Shown: one piece after another, positions 1-8,108 of the stretch | Position numbering within the stretch: the first letter of the stretch is position 1 | Layout of the letters: each line of letters begins with the position of its first letter | Assembly (NCBI GenBank): GCA_017446685.1 | Contig: JAFSQI010000083.1 | Span: 1 to 64,000 of the forward strand | Origin: Butyrivibrio sp. | GTDB lineage: Bacteria > Bacillota > Clostridia > Lachnospirales > Lachnospiraceae | DNA: 64,000 bases | Direction: 5' to 3' | Position numbers and translations under genes: made by a program | Notes under the pieces: model-generated | What the model was told of the DNA's origin: nothing | The model's input: only the letters and a program-made list of their open reading frames with translations | Databases searched by the model: none

Positions 1-141
1 ATGCCCGAGCGGCGGAGATGCCCTTCTCAAAGGGCAGTCTCCAAGAGCGGAGTTAAGGCTATGATAAAGCAAAGCCCCGGCATAAAAGCCAGGGCTAATG
101 TTAAAGATTTTTTGAGACATTTTCAAAAATGCTTGACATGA
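1..141 (+). CDS. Possible C-terminal end of a plus-strand gene entering from the left edge
   Basis: Frame 1 of the plus strand is open from the first base to a TGA at 139-141 and encodes 46 residues, basic and Ser-rich, ending in LRHFQKCLT. The first 96 bases are clearly richer in GC than the rest of the window and use CGG and CCC codons rare in the neighbours. This could be the tail of a gene of different origin convergent with the YlqH-like gene. The same stretch holds two stem-loops (14-42 and 73-96), so it may instead be non-coding structured sequence. I do not recognise a family, and nothing shows that translation occurs. Confidence 0.2.
   Translation: MPERRRCPSQRAVSKSGVKAMIKQSPGIKARANVKDFLRHFQKCLT
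66..96 (-). terminator. Stem-loop downstream of the YlqH-like gene, possible terminator
   Basis: AGCCCYGGC arms around a six-base loop (73-96) are followed on the minus strand by a short T-rich stretch. The hairpin lies about 75 bases past the stop of the minus-strand operon, so it could end that transcript. The T-tract is interrupted, so the call is modest. Confidence 0.35.
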
Positions 142-169
142 TTTTTTTCGTTACATAAATCACATAAAA

Positions 170-457
170 CTATTTTTTGCGTTGTTTTGCTTTAATCTTA
201 TCCATAGCATCAACAAATACAAGGATTTCAGCAACTACCTCATAAAGTTCAGGCGGAATCATCTCGCCTATTTCAAGTCTGGAAAGTGTATCCGCAAGCT
301 TATCATCCTCGTGAACAGGAATTTTATTTTCCTGAGCCTGCTCAATAATTCTCTCAGCAAGCGCTCCTTTTCCTGAAGCTATTACCTTAGGAGCTCCGTC
401 TTCATTAGGATCATAGCCTAAAGCTACCGCAGTCTTAATTTTTCTTCTTTCAGCCAT
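170..457 (-). CDS. YlqH-like protein (EscU/YscU/FlhB C-terminal-domain family)
   Basis: A 95-residue protein matching only the soluble C-terminal domain of the FlhB/YscU export-switch family, with a VALGYDPNEDGAPKV core that corresponds to the part of FlhB after its cleavage site. The membrane domain and the NPTH autocleavage motif are absent, so it cannot be a complete export-gate protein. In Bacillus the orphan paralogue YlqH sits beside YlqG and rnhB, exactly as here. An AGGTGA Shine-Dalgarno precedes the ATG. It follows the FliK-like YlqG gene by 23 bases and is the last gene of the rbgA-rnhB transcript. Its function is unknown; the window contains no flagellar genes. Confidence 0.85.
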   Translation of the reverse strand: MAERRKIKTAVALGYDPNEDGAPKVIASGKGALAERIIEQAQENKIPVHEDDKLADTLSRLEIGEMIPPELYEVVAEILVFVDAMDKIKAKQRKK

Positions 458-480
458 AGTATCACCTGATTTTTTATTCT

Positions 481-2184
481 TTAAGCTCTCGCATCAAAAG
501 AAGCTGTAGATAAGAGCGGTCTTTTTTTGACATCAAGCATTTCATCAATTGCTGCATCCTGGCCGTCAATATCTTCATGCAACATGAGCTTAGCCTGCAT
601 AGAGTAGCCTCTTTTTTCAAGTCTTTCATTCAAAATATGGATATTATCATTTATAAGATCCAGTATAGAATCGTCAGCAACATAAAAGTTCGTAGAAACC
701 TTGCTTTCAAGAAGTTTAACATAAACATCCACCGGTCCAAGACTTTCCATATCAAGATGTAAAACTGCGCTGACAGAACCATCCTCACTCATTTTTTTAT
801 GTTTATTCTTGTATACATATAAATCACCATGTACATTTTGCCCGGTCATTTGCAGCGGTAACTGCACATACTGAAACATCTGATTGAGCTGATTCATAAA
901 ATCAAGATTATTATTCAGATTATTTGCAGCCTGGCCAAGCTTAGACTCTGCACCAAGAGAATTTGTAATGCTCTCAGCCAGAGCTTTTGCCTGCGTTCCA
1001 AGTCTCTGATAAAGATTATCTACATTCTCTTTCTTTTCAACTTTTGAAGGATCTAAAAACCATTGAGAAGAAATATTTTCTTTTAACAGCTTATTATACT
1101 CATCAGATGAAAACAGCTTTTTCCAGGCCACCATTTCCACATTATTAGAAAGATCAGCTCCATCAAATGATGCGGAAAGTTCTTTAAACAAGGTCTGACT
1201 GTTTCCTTTATTTAAATCTTCAATTGCTTTTTCAGAGGCATTTAAATTTCTTAAATTATCAAGAAAGCTCTCGGAAAAGATATTCTTTACTTTCTCTGCA
1301 TTTTCTGATAGTCCGGGATTGAGTTGTGCAGCACTGTTTTCTGTTTCTGCCTGTTTAATATTCCTGCCATCAGCCCCAGATGATAGATTTTCTATATTTT
1401 CTTCACCTTCAGTAGCCAAAGCAGCCACATCACCTGCCGGCACTGTATCTCCCTGAGCCTGCACAGAAGCATCATTAAACAAAGTACCATTCTCGACAAC
1501 GGTCGTATTTTCAGAAAAAAGCTGCAACAATGAACCATATAGATTTATAGCACCATTGTTATTGCCAACGCTGACAAGATTATCAAATGCCTTTGGAAGC
1601 TCATTAATAATCTCATTCATATCATTTATGACTTGATGTTCATAGTTTTTGTAATTGGTAAATTGTTCAAGATTATTCTCCGTAATAGGTATACCAAGGC
1701 TTTTCATCTCTACCATAGCTGTAATCGAAGAATTTGGAAAAAGATTAAGTTTGGCACTCATTTCCTGTAATGTAGCCTTATCAATCGGAAGATGAGCCTC
1801 CATCATTTCTTTGACAAGTTGTATATTGTCATTAGTAATCTCAAGTCCTGCCGCATTCAAAGCTTTTAAAGTACTCTGATCAACAGATGTATTTTCAAAC
1901 AGGGGCGAAATGGTAATACCATTTGCCCCTGTTCCTCTTACAACAAAACTAAGAGCTTGTCCCTGTCTAAGCCCCATTTCCTCTGATAGTCTTGCAGATA
2001 TAACATTTTCGCCTATATTTATGCTGATAAGCTTACCCTGATCAGTATCAGAAACGGACATAATAGTCCCTTTAATAGTATCTCCGTTTTTGACAGTTAC
2101 AGGTCCCTGCTCAGCTGTTTCAGTCTGAACATTTCCATCAATACGAATATTTATATTCTGATGTATACCTGAAATATTACTCAT
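481..2184 (-). CDS. YlqG-like protein with FliK-type hook-length-control C-terminal domain
   Basis: A 567-residue protein. Residues about 30-100 form a small beta-rich N-terminal domain, followed by a long Asn/Ser/Glu-rich low-complexity middle. The C-terminal segment at about 470-540 (HLDMESLGPVDVYVKL, then an amphipathic helix) is typical of the Flg_hook domain of FliK. The start overlaps the rnhB stop by 4 bases, so translation is probably coupled. Gene order rnhB-ylqG-ylqH is conserved in Firmicutes. The pairing of a FliK-like and an FlhB-CTD-like protein mimics the flagellar substrate-specificity switch, but no flagellar gene is nearby. The role is therefore not assigned. Confidence 0.8.
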   Translation of the reverse strand: MSNISGIHQNINIRIDGNVQTETAEQGPVTVKNGDTIKGTIMSVSDTDQGKLISINIGENVISARLSEEMGLRQGQALSFVVRGTGANGITISPLFENTSVDQSTLKALNAAGLEITNDNIQLVKEMMEAHLPIDKATLQEMSAKLNLFPNSSITAMVEMKSLGIPITENNLEQFTNYKNYEHQVINDMNEIINELPKAFDNLVSVGNNNGAINLYGSLLQLFSENTTVVENGTLFNDASVQAQGDTVPAGDVAALATEGEENIENLSSGADGRNIKQAETENSAAQLNPGLSENAEKVKNIFSESFLDNLRNLNASEKAIEDLNKGNSQTLFKELSASFDGADLSNNVEMVAWKKLFSSDEYNKLLKENISSQWFLDPSKVEKKENVDNLYQRLGTQAKALAESITNSLGAESKLGQAANNLNNNLDFMNQLNQMFQYVQLPLQMTGQNVHGDLYVYKNKHKKMSEDGSVSAVLHLDMESLGPVDVYVKLLESKVSTNFYVADDSILDLINDNIHILNERLEKRGYSMQAKLMLHEDIDGQDAAIDEMLDVKKRPLLSTASFDARA

Positions 2185-2942
2185 ACAAAATTACCTATAA
2201 ATGTTCTTCGATGAATCGGACAAGGTCCATATTTTTTGAGTGCTGCAATATGCTCGGCACTGCCATACCCCTTGTTAGAATCAAAGCCATACTCAGGATA
2301 TTTCAAAGCATATTCCTTCATAAGACGATCCCTGGTTACCTTTGCTATTATGCTTGCAGCAGCAATCGATGCACTTTTAGCATCACCTTTTATAATAGAA
2401 ATCTGCTTATATTTTTCAAGCTGTGGAATATGAACCGCATCGATAAGCAGTCCTCCCGGCTCAATTCCAAGATTTGAAACTGCCTGAGTCATAGCCTCAT
2501 ATGTAGCCTGTAAAATATTAATTTCATCGATTCTGGAACAATCAGCATATCCTATACCAACAGCTACAGCTTTATCCATAATTACATCATAAAGCTCTTC
2601 TCTTTTTTTTTCGGATAATTTTTTTGAATCATTAAGGTATAGAATATTACAATCATTTGGAAGAATAACTGCAGCCGCATAAACAGGTCCTGCAAGAGGA
2701 CCTCTTCCCACTTCATCAATTCCGCAAAGAAGACCAAGCTCAGCATTTTCTCTTTCAAATTCATACATTGCAAAGGTTCGCTGTAATTCCAAATCTATTG
2801 CAGCGATTTTTTTAACTGCTGATTCACAAAGCTTTATTACTCCTGACCTTTCATCATTTGAATAAGTATCAAGAAAATTCTGAAGTTGATTTTTATCTAA
2901 AGCTTTTGAAAGTTCATTTTTTATTTCTGAAATAGCCTGCAT
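2181..2942 (-). CDS. rnhB: Ribonuclease HII
   Basis: Cleaves the RNA strand of RNA-DNA hybrids and single ribonucleotides in DNA. The 253-residue protein carries the GIDEVGRGPLAGPV motif with the catalytic Asp76-Glu77 pair. Other conserved RNase HII features follow: NDSKKLSEKKRE, the DSK-type loop, and a C-terminal KYGPCPIHRRTF segment. It has an N-terminal helical extension of about 70 residues before the catalytic core, as in many Firmicutes RnhB. The start overlaps the stop of the upstream signal peptidase gene by one base and its end overlaps the YlqG-like start. This places it in the rbgA-lepB-rnhB operon. Confidence 0.97.
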   Translation of the reverse strand: MQAISEIKNELSKALDKNQLQNFLDTYSNDERSGVIKLCESAVKKIAAIDLELQRTFAMYEFERENAELGLLCGIDEVGRGPLAGPVYAAAVILPNDCNILYLNDSKKLSEKKREELYDVIMDKAVAVGIGYADCSRIDEINILQATYEAMTQAVSNLGIEPGGLLIDAVHIPQLEKYKQISIIKGDAKSASIAAASIIAKVTRDRLMKEYALKYPEYGFDSNKGYGSAEHIAALKKYGPCPIHRRTFIGNFV

Positions 2943-3487
2943 TAATTTAATCCTCCAAAAGTACTAAATGGATAGATTCTTATAAATGCATGGCCAAGAA
3001 TATCTTTCTTTTTTACATTTCCAACAGAAGCATCTCTACTGTCCATACTGTGATTTCTATTATCACCCATGACAAAATATTCATCTTGCCCAAGCGTAAT
3101 GCCATTCAAAGCAACGCCTGGATCAAGAATCACTTCTGCTCCATAATTTTCCTCCAAGAGAACATCATTGATATATATATTTCCGTCAAGATCTATTCTA
3201 ACTGTTTCCCCCGGAAGACCAATAACTCTTTTTATAAAATACTCTTCATTTCCATATCTGTAAGGAAAGACAATAATATCAAATCTGTTAACATCGCCAA
3301 AGCGATATGAAACCTTTTCTATCAAAAGAGAATCTCTATCCCAAAGAGTAGGATTCATAGATGATCCACTTACTTCTGTTCTCTGCATTACAAAAGTAAT
3401 AAATAAAAATGTAAGCAAAAAAACAACTCCAACATAAATCAAAGTGCTTAACAGTTCTTTTACAACTTTACTCATATTCCCAACCAT
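2942..3487 (-). CDS. lepB: Type I signal peptidase (second copy)
   Basis: Membrane-anchored serine protease that removes signal peptides from secreted proteins. The 181-residue protein has one N-terminal transmembrane helix (about 12-34), the catalytic serine in GSSMNPT (Ser43), the general-base lysine in YFIKRVIG (Lys86), and the family box GDNRNHSMDSRD. An alternative ATG at 3475 (MSKVV) is possible because the SD-like AGGATGG overlaps the first start. It lies 12 bases after rbgA. With the other copy at 4387-4977, two non-identical signal peptidases flank rbgA; the pair is divergent enough to suggest an old duplication. Confidence 0.95.
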   Translation of the reverse strand: MVGNMSKVVKELLSTLIYVGVVFLLTFLFITFVMQRTEVSGSSMNPTLWDRDSLLIEKVSYRFGDVNRFDIIVFPYRYGNEEYFIKRVIGLPGETVRIDLDGNIYINDVLLEENYGAEVILDPGVALNGITLGQDEYFVMGDNRNHSMDSRDASVGNVKKKDILGHAFIRIYPFSTFGGLN

Positions 3488-3499
3488 CCTAAAAAAATT

Positions 3500-4372
3500 T
3501 TATGGGCGTTCAATAGAAATACGTCCTAATCTGCCATTTCTAAAATCATCAAGCAACAATGCCGCAGCCCTGTCCATATCAGGTTTTCCACCTTGCCCAA
3601 GACATTTTCTATTAATGGCAATTGCAGATAAAACAGCGCTCAGTGGTGTTGCAAACTGCTCTATAGATAACTCATTTATCTGCTCATCAGTAATATTATA
3701 CTTCTCAAAAATAGCATTTGGATAGCTTTCTTTAAGAATTTTGATAAGTTCACAAGCAAGCTCGGTAGTATCAAGGTTCTCATCATTAAGCGAACCTATC
3801 AAAGCTATATGAAGACCTATTGTCTCATCCTCAAACTTTGGCCATAATATTCCGGGCGTATCTAAAAGCTGCATATTTTTACCAAGTGAAATCCACTGTT
3901 TTCCCTTGGTAACGCCCGGTTTATTTCCGGTCTTTGCAGACGCTTTACCAGCAAGCTTATTTATAAATGTTGACTTGCCAACATTTGGAATACCGGCAAC
4001 CATAGCTCTTATAGGACGTCCTACAATACCGCGTTTCTTGTCTTTTTCAATTTTTTCTGCACAGGCATTTTGTATCATAGTCTTTACTTTGGTTGCTTCA
4101 TTGCCTGTCTTAGAATTCATCTCCATTACAAAAAGTCCCTGACTCTCGTAATAATCACGCCACATTTTTGTAACAGCCGGATCAGCCAGATCCGACTTAT
4201 TTAATACTATGAGTCTAAATTTATTTTTTCCAAGCTCATCTATATCTGGATTTCTTCCGGCTGCCGGAATTCTGGCATCGGTAAGTTCAATTATAATATC
4301 GATAAGCTTGATATTTTCCTGCATCATTCTGATAGCCTTGGTCATATGGCCCGGATACCACTGAAAATTCAT
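3500..4372 (-). CDS. rbgA: Ribosome biogenesis GTPase RbgA (YlqF)
   Basis: A 290-residue circularly permuted GTPase that acts late in 50S subunit assembly. The permutation is visible: the G4 motif NKSD (58-61) comes before the G1 P-loop GIPNVGKS (127-135) and the G3 DTPG (171-174). The N-terminal WYPGHMTKA signature is typical of YlqF. The C-terminal RNA-binding region continues to KPDMDRAAALLLDDFRNG. An AGGTG Shine-Dalgarno lies five bases before the ATG. It is sandwiched between two signal peptidase genes and followed by rnhB, matching the conserved rplS-rbgA-rnhB neighbourhood of Firmicutes. Confidence 0.97.
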   Translation of the reverse strand: MNFQWYPGHMTKAIRMMQENIKLIDIIIELTDARIPAAGRNPDIDELGKNKFRLIVLNKSDLADPAVTKMWRDYYESQGLFVMEMNSKTGNEATKVKTMIQNACAEKIEKDKKRGIVGRPIRAMVAGIPNVGKSTFINKLAGKASAKTGNKPGVTKGKQWISLGKNMQLLDTPGILWPKFEDETIGLHIALIGSLNDENLDTTELACELIKILKESYPNAIFEKYNITDEQINELSIEQFATPLSAVLSAIAINRKCLGQGGKPDMDRAAALLLDDFRNGRLGRISIERP

Positions 4373-4386
4373 ATAATCACCTATTC

Positions 4387-4977
4387 CTAATTTAATAATA
4401 TTCCGCCTTTATTATCTTCAAAGCTGAACTTATACCAGACTTTTCCAATTATCATATTGTTTTTTACAATACCGATATTGGCACTTCTGGAATCTTCACT
4501 ACTGTTTCTGTTATCTCCAAGAACAAAGTATTCTCCGCTAGCTAATTTAATCTCGTTGGCAGCAATTCCCGCATCTTCCATAAGGTCAAAATCCTCTTCA
4601 TCCTGACTGACAGCGCCATTAATATAAAGTACACCATCAATAATCTGAACCTTATCCCCCGGTGTTGCTACAACTCTCTTAACATAATAATGTGAATTGA
4701 CATTTCCATTTGGTAAAAAAACTATAACATCCCCTTTTGACGGTCCCAAAATCTTATATACAAGCCTGTTTACAAGAACTGTCTGTCCATTATATTCATT
4801 TGGTTCCATAGAATCACCTATAATCGTGACCTTAAAACCAAATGCTGTCACAAATACAAATGCCAAAACTATTGCAATAATAGTAACTGTAATCCATGAA
4901 AAAATTTCTCTAATAAGCTTTGGCGTAATTACTTTCTTTTTTTGACGAAAGGTTAAGGTATTTTTCTTTCGAAACAT
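4387..4977 (-). CDS. lepB: Type I signal peptidase (first copy)
   Basis: A 196-residue membrane protease for exported preproteins. A basic N-terminus is followed by a transmembrane helix at about 26-48. Catalytic Ser56 lies in GDSMEPN and Lys100 in YYVKRVVATPGD, and the GDNRNSSEDSR box is present. A GGGGG Shine-Dalgarno precedes the start. It begins just below the L19 terminator, so it is probably transcribed mainly from its own weak AT-rich promoter or by read-through. It is the first gene of the lepB-rbgA-lepB-rnhB-ylqG-ylqH run. Confidence 0.95.
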   Translation of the reverse strand: MFRKKNTLTFRQKKKVITPKLIREIFSWITVTIIAIVLAFVFVTAFGFKVTIIGDSMEPNEYNGQTVLVNRLVYKILGPSKGDVIVFLPNGNVNSHYYVKRVVATPGDKVQIIDGVLYINGAVSQDEEDFDLMEDAGIAANEIKLASGEYFVLGDNRNSSEDSRSANIGIVKNNMIIGKVWYKFSFEDNKGGILLN

Positions 4978-5063
4978 AAATCCCCCGAAGCAAAAGTAAA
5001 CTCTATATAATTATAAGCCATTTTAATAATTTATAATTATTAAGTCTAAAAAATCATATTAAG

Positions 5064-5098
5064 TAAAAAGAGGCAATTACTAATAAGTAACTGCCTCT
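5064..5098 (-). terminator. Intrinsic terminator after rplS
   Basis: A 12-base stem beginning AGAGGCA with a six-base loop (5069-5098) is followed by TTTTT on the minus strand. It separates the L19 gene from the signal peptidase operon downstream. Confidence 0.85.
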
Positions 5099-5108
5099 AA
5101 ATAACAAA

Positions 5109-5459
5109 TTATCTGGTAACAAGCTCCTTAACCTTAGCCTTTTTACCTGTAAGTCCCTTAAGGTAATTCAGCTTAGCTCTTCTTACCTTACCTCTTCTAA
5201 CAACCTCAACCTTTTCAACGATAGGTGAGTGAAGGGGCCATGTCTTCTCAACGCCAACACCGTAAGACTCTTTTCTTACTGTGAAAGTTGTACGGTTGCT
5301 ACCACCCTGGATCTTCTTAACAGTACCTTCGAAAACCTGTACTCTTTCACGGTTTCCTTCCTTAATCTTAGCGTGTACTCTGATAGTATCACCTGTGTTG
5401 AACTGAGGCGCATTAGCGTTCAGCTGCTCTTTCTCGAGCTCTTCGATAATTGTACTCAT
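5109..5459 (-). CDS. rplS: 50S ribosomal protein L19
   Basis: A 116-residue protein of the large subunit that lies at the 30S-50S interface. The L19 signatures [22 protein letters not shown] and [14 protein letters not shown] are all present and the length is typical. It has its own strong promoter and terminator, so it is a single-gene transcript here. Usually rplS follows trmD; in this genome a six-gene nucleoside operon separates it from trmD-rimM. The leader of roughly 70 bases contains short inverted repeats (for example CAGACGGTCCTCTG). These could be an L19 autoregulatory leader, but I cannot confirm that. Confidence 0.98.
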   Translation of the reverse strand: MSTIIEELEKEQLNANAPQFNTGDTIRVHAKIKEGNRERVQVFEGTVKKIQGGSNRTTFTVRKESYGVGVEKTWPLHSPIVEKVEVVRRGKVRRAKLNYLKGLTGKKAKVKELVTR

Positions 5460-5537
5460 ATCTTTTCTCCTATTCTATGGACGTTCTTAAACATAATCAA
5501 TATGTCAGAGGACCGTCTGATTGTCACAACGTACTAT

Positions 5538-5567
5538 ACTATACCACAGACCAGATTGCTCTGTCAA
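5538..5567 (-). promoter_or_regulatory. rplS promoter
   Basis: On the minus strand a perfect TTGACA -35 (5562-5567) lies 18 bases before a TATAGT -10 (5538-5543), about 80 bases upstream of the rplS start. Confidence 0.75.
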
Positions 5568-5583
5568 CAACTATAACTTGACG

Positions 5584-6003
5584 TCAAATTAAATCTTTAG
5601 GTCCAAATCTGTCCGGAAGTATTTCAGGTAAAGAATAGGTTCTATACTCATTAATATTTTTTGCACAGATTATAACAAAGCTATCATTACAGAATTCACT
5701 CATAACTTGTCTGCAAACTCCGCATGGAGAACAATACTCAAGCTGATCTGATTCTGCAGGTCCACCAACTATTGCAATAGCTTGAAATTCTTTAACACCC
5801 TCACTGACAGCTTTAAAAAAAGCTGTCCTTTCTGCACAGTTTGTTGGAGTAAAAGAAGCATTTTCTATATTACAACCGGTGTAAATATTCCCGTTTGTTG
5901 CAAGAAGCGCTGCTCCAACATTGAAGTGAGAATAAGGTGTATATGAAAATTTTCTCATTTCAAGAGCCTTGACGATAAGCTCTTTTATCTGTTCTTCTGT
6001 CAT
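5584..6003 (-). CDS. cdd: Cytidine deaminase
   Basis: Deaminates cytidine and deoxycytidine to uridine and deoxyuridine for pyrimidine salvage. At 139 residues it is the short homotetrameric type. Zinc ligands and the catalytic Glu lie in CAE (Cys56, Glu58) and PCGVC (Cys94, Cys97). It follows the second nucleoside permease by 3 bases and ends the operon that starts with uridine phosphorylase. Imported cytidine could thus be converted to uridine and then split by Udp. Confidence 0.97.
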   Translation of the reverse strand: MTEEQIKELIVKALEMRKFSYTPYSHFNVGAALLATNGNIYTGCNIENASFTPTNCAERTAFFKAVSEGVKEFQAIAIVGGPAESDQLEYCSPCGVCRQVMSEFCNDSFVIICAKNINEYRTYSLPEILPDRFGPKDLI

Positions 6004-6006
6004 AAT

Positions 6007-6951
6007 TTACCTTGACCCCTTATCATATGGTATACCTTCCGCCTTTGGAGCTCTGGAATTTGATGAAGTAAAGGCAAGAACTATAAGTGAAACAATATAA
6101 GGGAACATGTTATAAACTGTTCCTGAAATTGGAAGCGCATGGAGGAATCCAATTCCCATATATACATTTGAAAGAGATCTGAAAACAGCAAACAAAATTG
6201 CTGACCACGCAATTCTTTCAGGCTTCCACTGACCAAAAATCATAACAGCAAGAGCAAGGAATCCTGCACCGGCAACACCATAATCAAAATGCCAGGTTGA
6301 ATTAGCTGCGGCAATATATATAATTCCACCAAGTCCTGCTAAAAATCCGGACATAAGAACACCGGCATATCTCATCGCATATACATTAATTCCAACAGAA
6401 TCAGCAGCCTGAGGATGTTCACCACAGGCACGAAGTCTGAGTGCAAATTTTGTCTTGTAGAACAAAACTATAGCTATTACAAGCAAAACAGCAGCAACTA
6501 CAACAAACCAGCTAAGCTGTAAACTTCCTATGCTAAACATAAATGCATCATGTCCTCTAACATAATCAAGCTTAGCTGAAAAATCTGTTCCGTTAGAACG
6601 ATTAGTATTAAAAGCCTTAACTATAACAGTTGCAGCAGCTGTTGCAAGCATATTAACTGCTGTTCCGATAAGAGTCTGATCTGCTTTAAAATATATGCAG
6701 GCAATTCCGATAAGAAGTGACGAAATCATACCGGCACATGCAGCAGCTATTAAAGTCAAAATAACAATAGTAGCTTTTGAAACTGTGTCAGGTAATAGAA
6801 CCATTACCATACCACCAGCCATTGCTCCGAATACCATAATGCCTTCAAGTCCAAGATTTATTATTCCGCTTCGCTCTGAAAACATTCCACCAAGTGCAAC
6901 AAGAATAAGTACTGCTGAGAAGATAAGTGTATATTGAATAAGTAGTACCAT
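6007..6951 (-). CDS. nupQ: Nucleoside ABC transporter permease (NupQ/YufQ type)
   Basis: A 314-residue membrane protein of the BPD_transp_2 family, about eight to ten hydrophobic segments, with the conserved GLNLGLEG-like stretch (here GIINLGLEGIMVFGA) near residue 30. It works with the adjacent permease, the ATPase and the BMP lipoprotein to import purine or pyrimidine nucleosides. It starts 3 bases after the upstream permease stop with an AAGGAGG Shine-Dalgarno. The pairing with udp and cdd supports nucleosides rather than ribose as substrate. Confidence 0.93.
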   Translation of the reverse strand: MVLLIQYTLIFSAVLILVALGGMFSERSGIINLGLEGIMVFGAMAGGMVMVLLPDTVSKATIVILTLIAAACAGMISSLLIGIACIYFKADQTLIGTAVNMLATAAATVIVKAFNTNRSNGTDFSAKLDYVRGHDAFMFSIGSLQLSWFVVVAAVLLVIAIVLFYKTKFALRLRACGEHPQAADSVGINVYAMRYAGVLMSGFLAGLGGIIYIAAANSTWHFDYGVAGAGFLALAVMIFGQWKPERIAWSAILFAVFRSLSNVYMGIGFLHALPISGTVYNMFPYIVSLIVLAFTSSNSRAPKAEGIPYDKGSR

Positions 6952-6954
6952 CTC

Positions 6955-8103
6955 TTACACCTCCTTCTTAGCGGTTACACCAGATGCAACCTTATTGTTT
7001 TTATTAGCATCCAAGCTTTTCTTGCGTGGCTTATTGAGTATACTCTTAAAGAATAATACAAATCCGCAGAGATAAATGATAATAGCAATCATAAGATCCG
7101 CTACCTGAGGATTAAAGTAATTTGTATTGAGATACTGACCACCAAGTGTAATATACTCAACAAAAAGTCCTGCAACTATTGTTCCGATAGGATGCAGTCC
7201 TCCAAGGAAAGCTACTGCTATTCCGGAAAATCCCATGCCGGGAACTGAAGATGCAATTTTAAAATGCTCAATACTTGTAAGATAATATAACGAAGCAGCA
7301 AGACCTGAAATTGCACCAGAAATAGCAAGAGTAAGAATTATATTTCTCTTTGCATTCATTCCTGCATACTTTGCAGCTTCTTTATTATGACCTGTTGCCT
7401 TAAGTTCATATCCGAAAGTAGTCATATTAAGAACAACTAATATAATAATCGCAACAAGAATTGTAATTGGAACAGCAATTGACATATACTGATTATTTCC
7501 AAATACGCCCTGTAAAAATCCTGGTAAAACTCCTGAAGGATTTTTTGCTGCAATATCATAAGTTTCTGATTTGGTTGTGTTCATACATGTCTCATTGGAA
7601 AGAATAATATTACAAAGATACAAACCAATCCAGTTAAGCATGATACCTGCAATAACTTCATTCACATTGCAAAATGCTTTAAAGAATCCACATAAAGCTC
7701 CCCATAAAGCTCCTGCAAGAACAGCGGCAAGAACACAGAAAAACCAGTTCCATCCAAGAGCAAGTGATGTATATAAGCTGACAAGAATACCTATTGTATA
7801 TTGTCCTGCTGCACCGATATTAAATAAGCCAGCCTTATAAGCAAACAGAATTGCTTCCGCACACAATATAACCGGAACAGATTTTACAAGGGTTGATCCT
7901 AGATAATACATCAGCTGCTGCGGCTTCCCGCTAAATTTAAAGAAATTCTTAAGTATAGCAACCATACCTTCTGTCGCATGTTCAGGATTCATAAACAGAA
8001 GGATGATATATCCCATTATAATACCAAGTACAGCGCAAAGAACAGAAGCAAGAATAGTCTGAACGCCGGGTCTTTTCAAAAAAGCTGTATTTTTCTTATC
8101 CAT
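6955..8103 (-). CDS. nupP: Nucleoside ABC transporter permease (NupP/YufP type)
   Basis: A 382-residue permease with about ten transmembrane segments. The family motif FKAGLFNIGAAGQYTIG-like stretch (AYKAGLFNIGAAGQ) lies near residue 90, and a Lys/Asn-rich cytoplasmic tail follows the last helix. It forms the transmembrane channel with the next permease. It starts 5 bases after the ATPase stop with an AAGGAGG Shine-Dalgarno. NupP-class proteins are usually the longer of the two permeases, as here. Confidence 0.93.
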   Translation of the reverse strand: MDKKNTAFLKRPGVQTILASVLCAVLGIIMGYIILLFMNPEHATEGMVAILKNFFKFSGKPQQLMYYLGSTLVKSVPVILCAEAILFAYKAGLFNIGAAGQYTIGILVSLYTSLALGWNWFFCVLAAVLAGALWGALCGFFKAFCNVNEVIAGIMLNWIGLYLCNIILSNETCMNTTKSETYDIAAKNPSGVLPGFLQGVFGNNQYMSIAVPITILVAIIILVVLNMTTFGYELKATGHNKEAAKYAGMNAKRNIILTLAISGAISGLAASLYYLTSIEHFKIASSVPGMGFSGIAVAFLGGLHPIGTIVAGLFVEYITLGGQYLNTNYFNPQVADLMIAIIIYLCGFVLFFKSILNKPRKKSLDANKNNKVASGVTAKKEV

Positions 8104-8108
8104 CTTCC

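Noticed and set aside
14-96. Left-edge hairpins considered as a SAM, FMN, ZTP or c-di-GMP riboswitch fragment
   Set aside because: No conserved core motif of these classes could be matched, and the 5' part lies outside the window.
5460-5537. L19 autoregulatory leader in front of rplS
   Set aside because: Short inverted repeats are present, but I could not match the known leader structure with confidence. It is mentioned in the rplS entry only.
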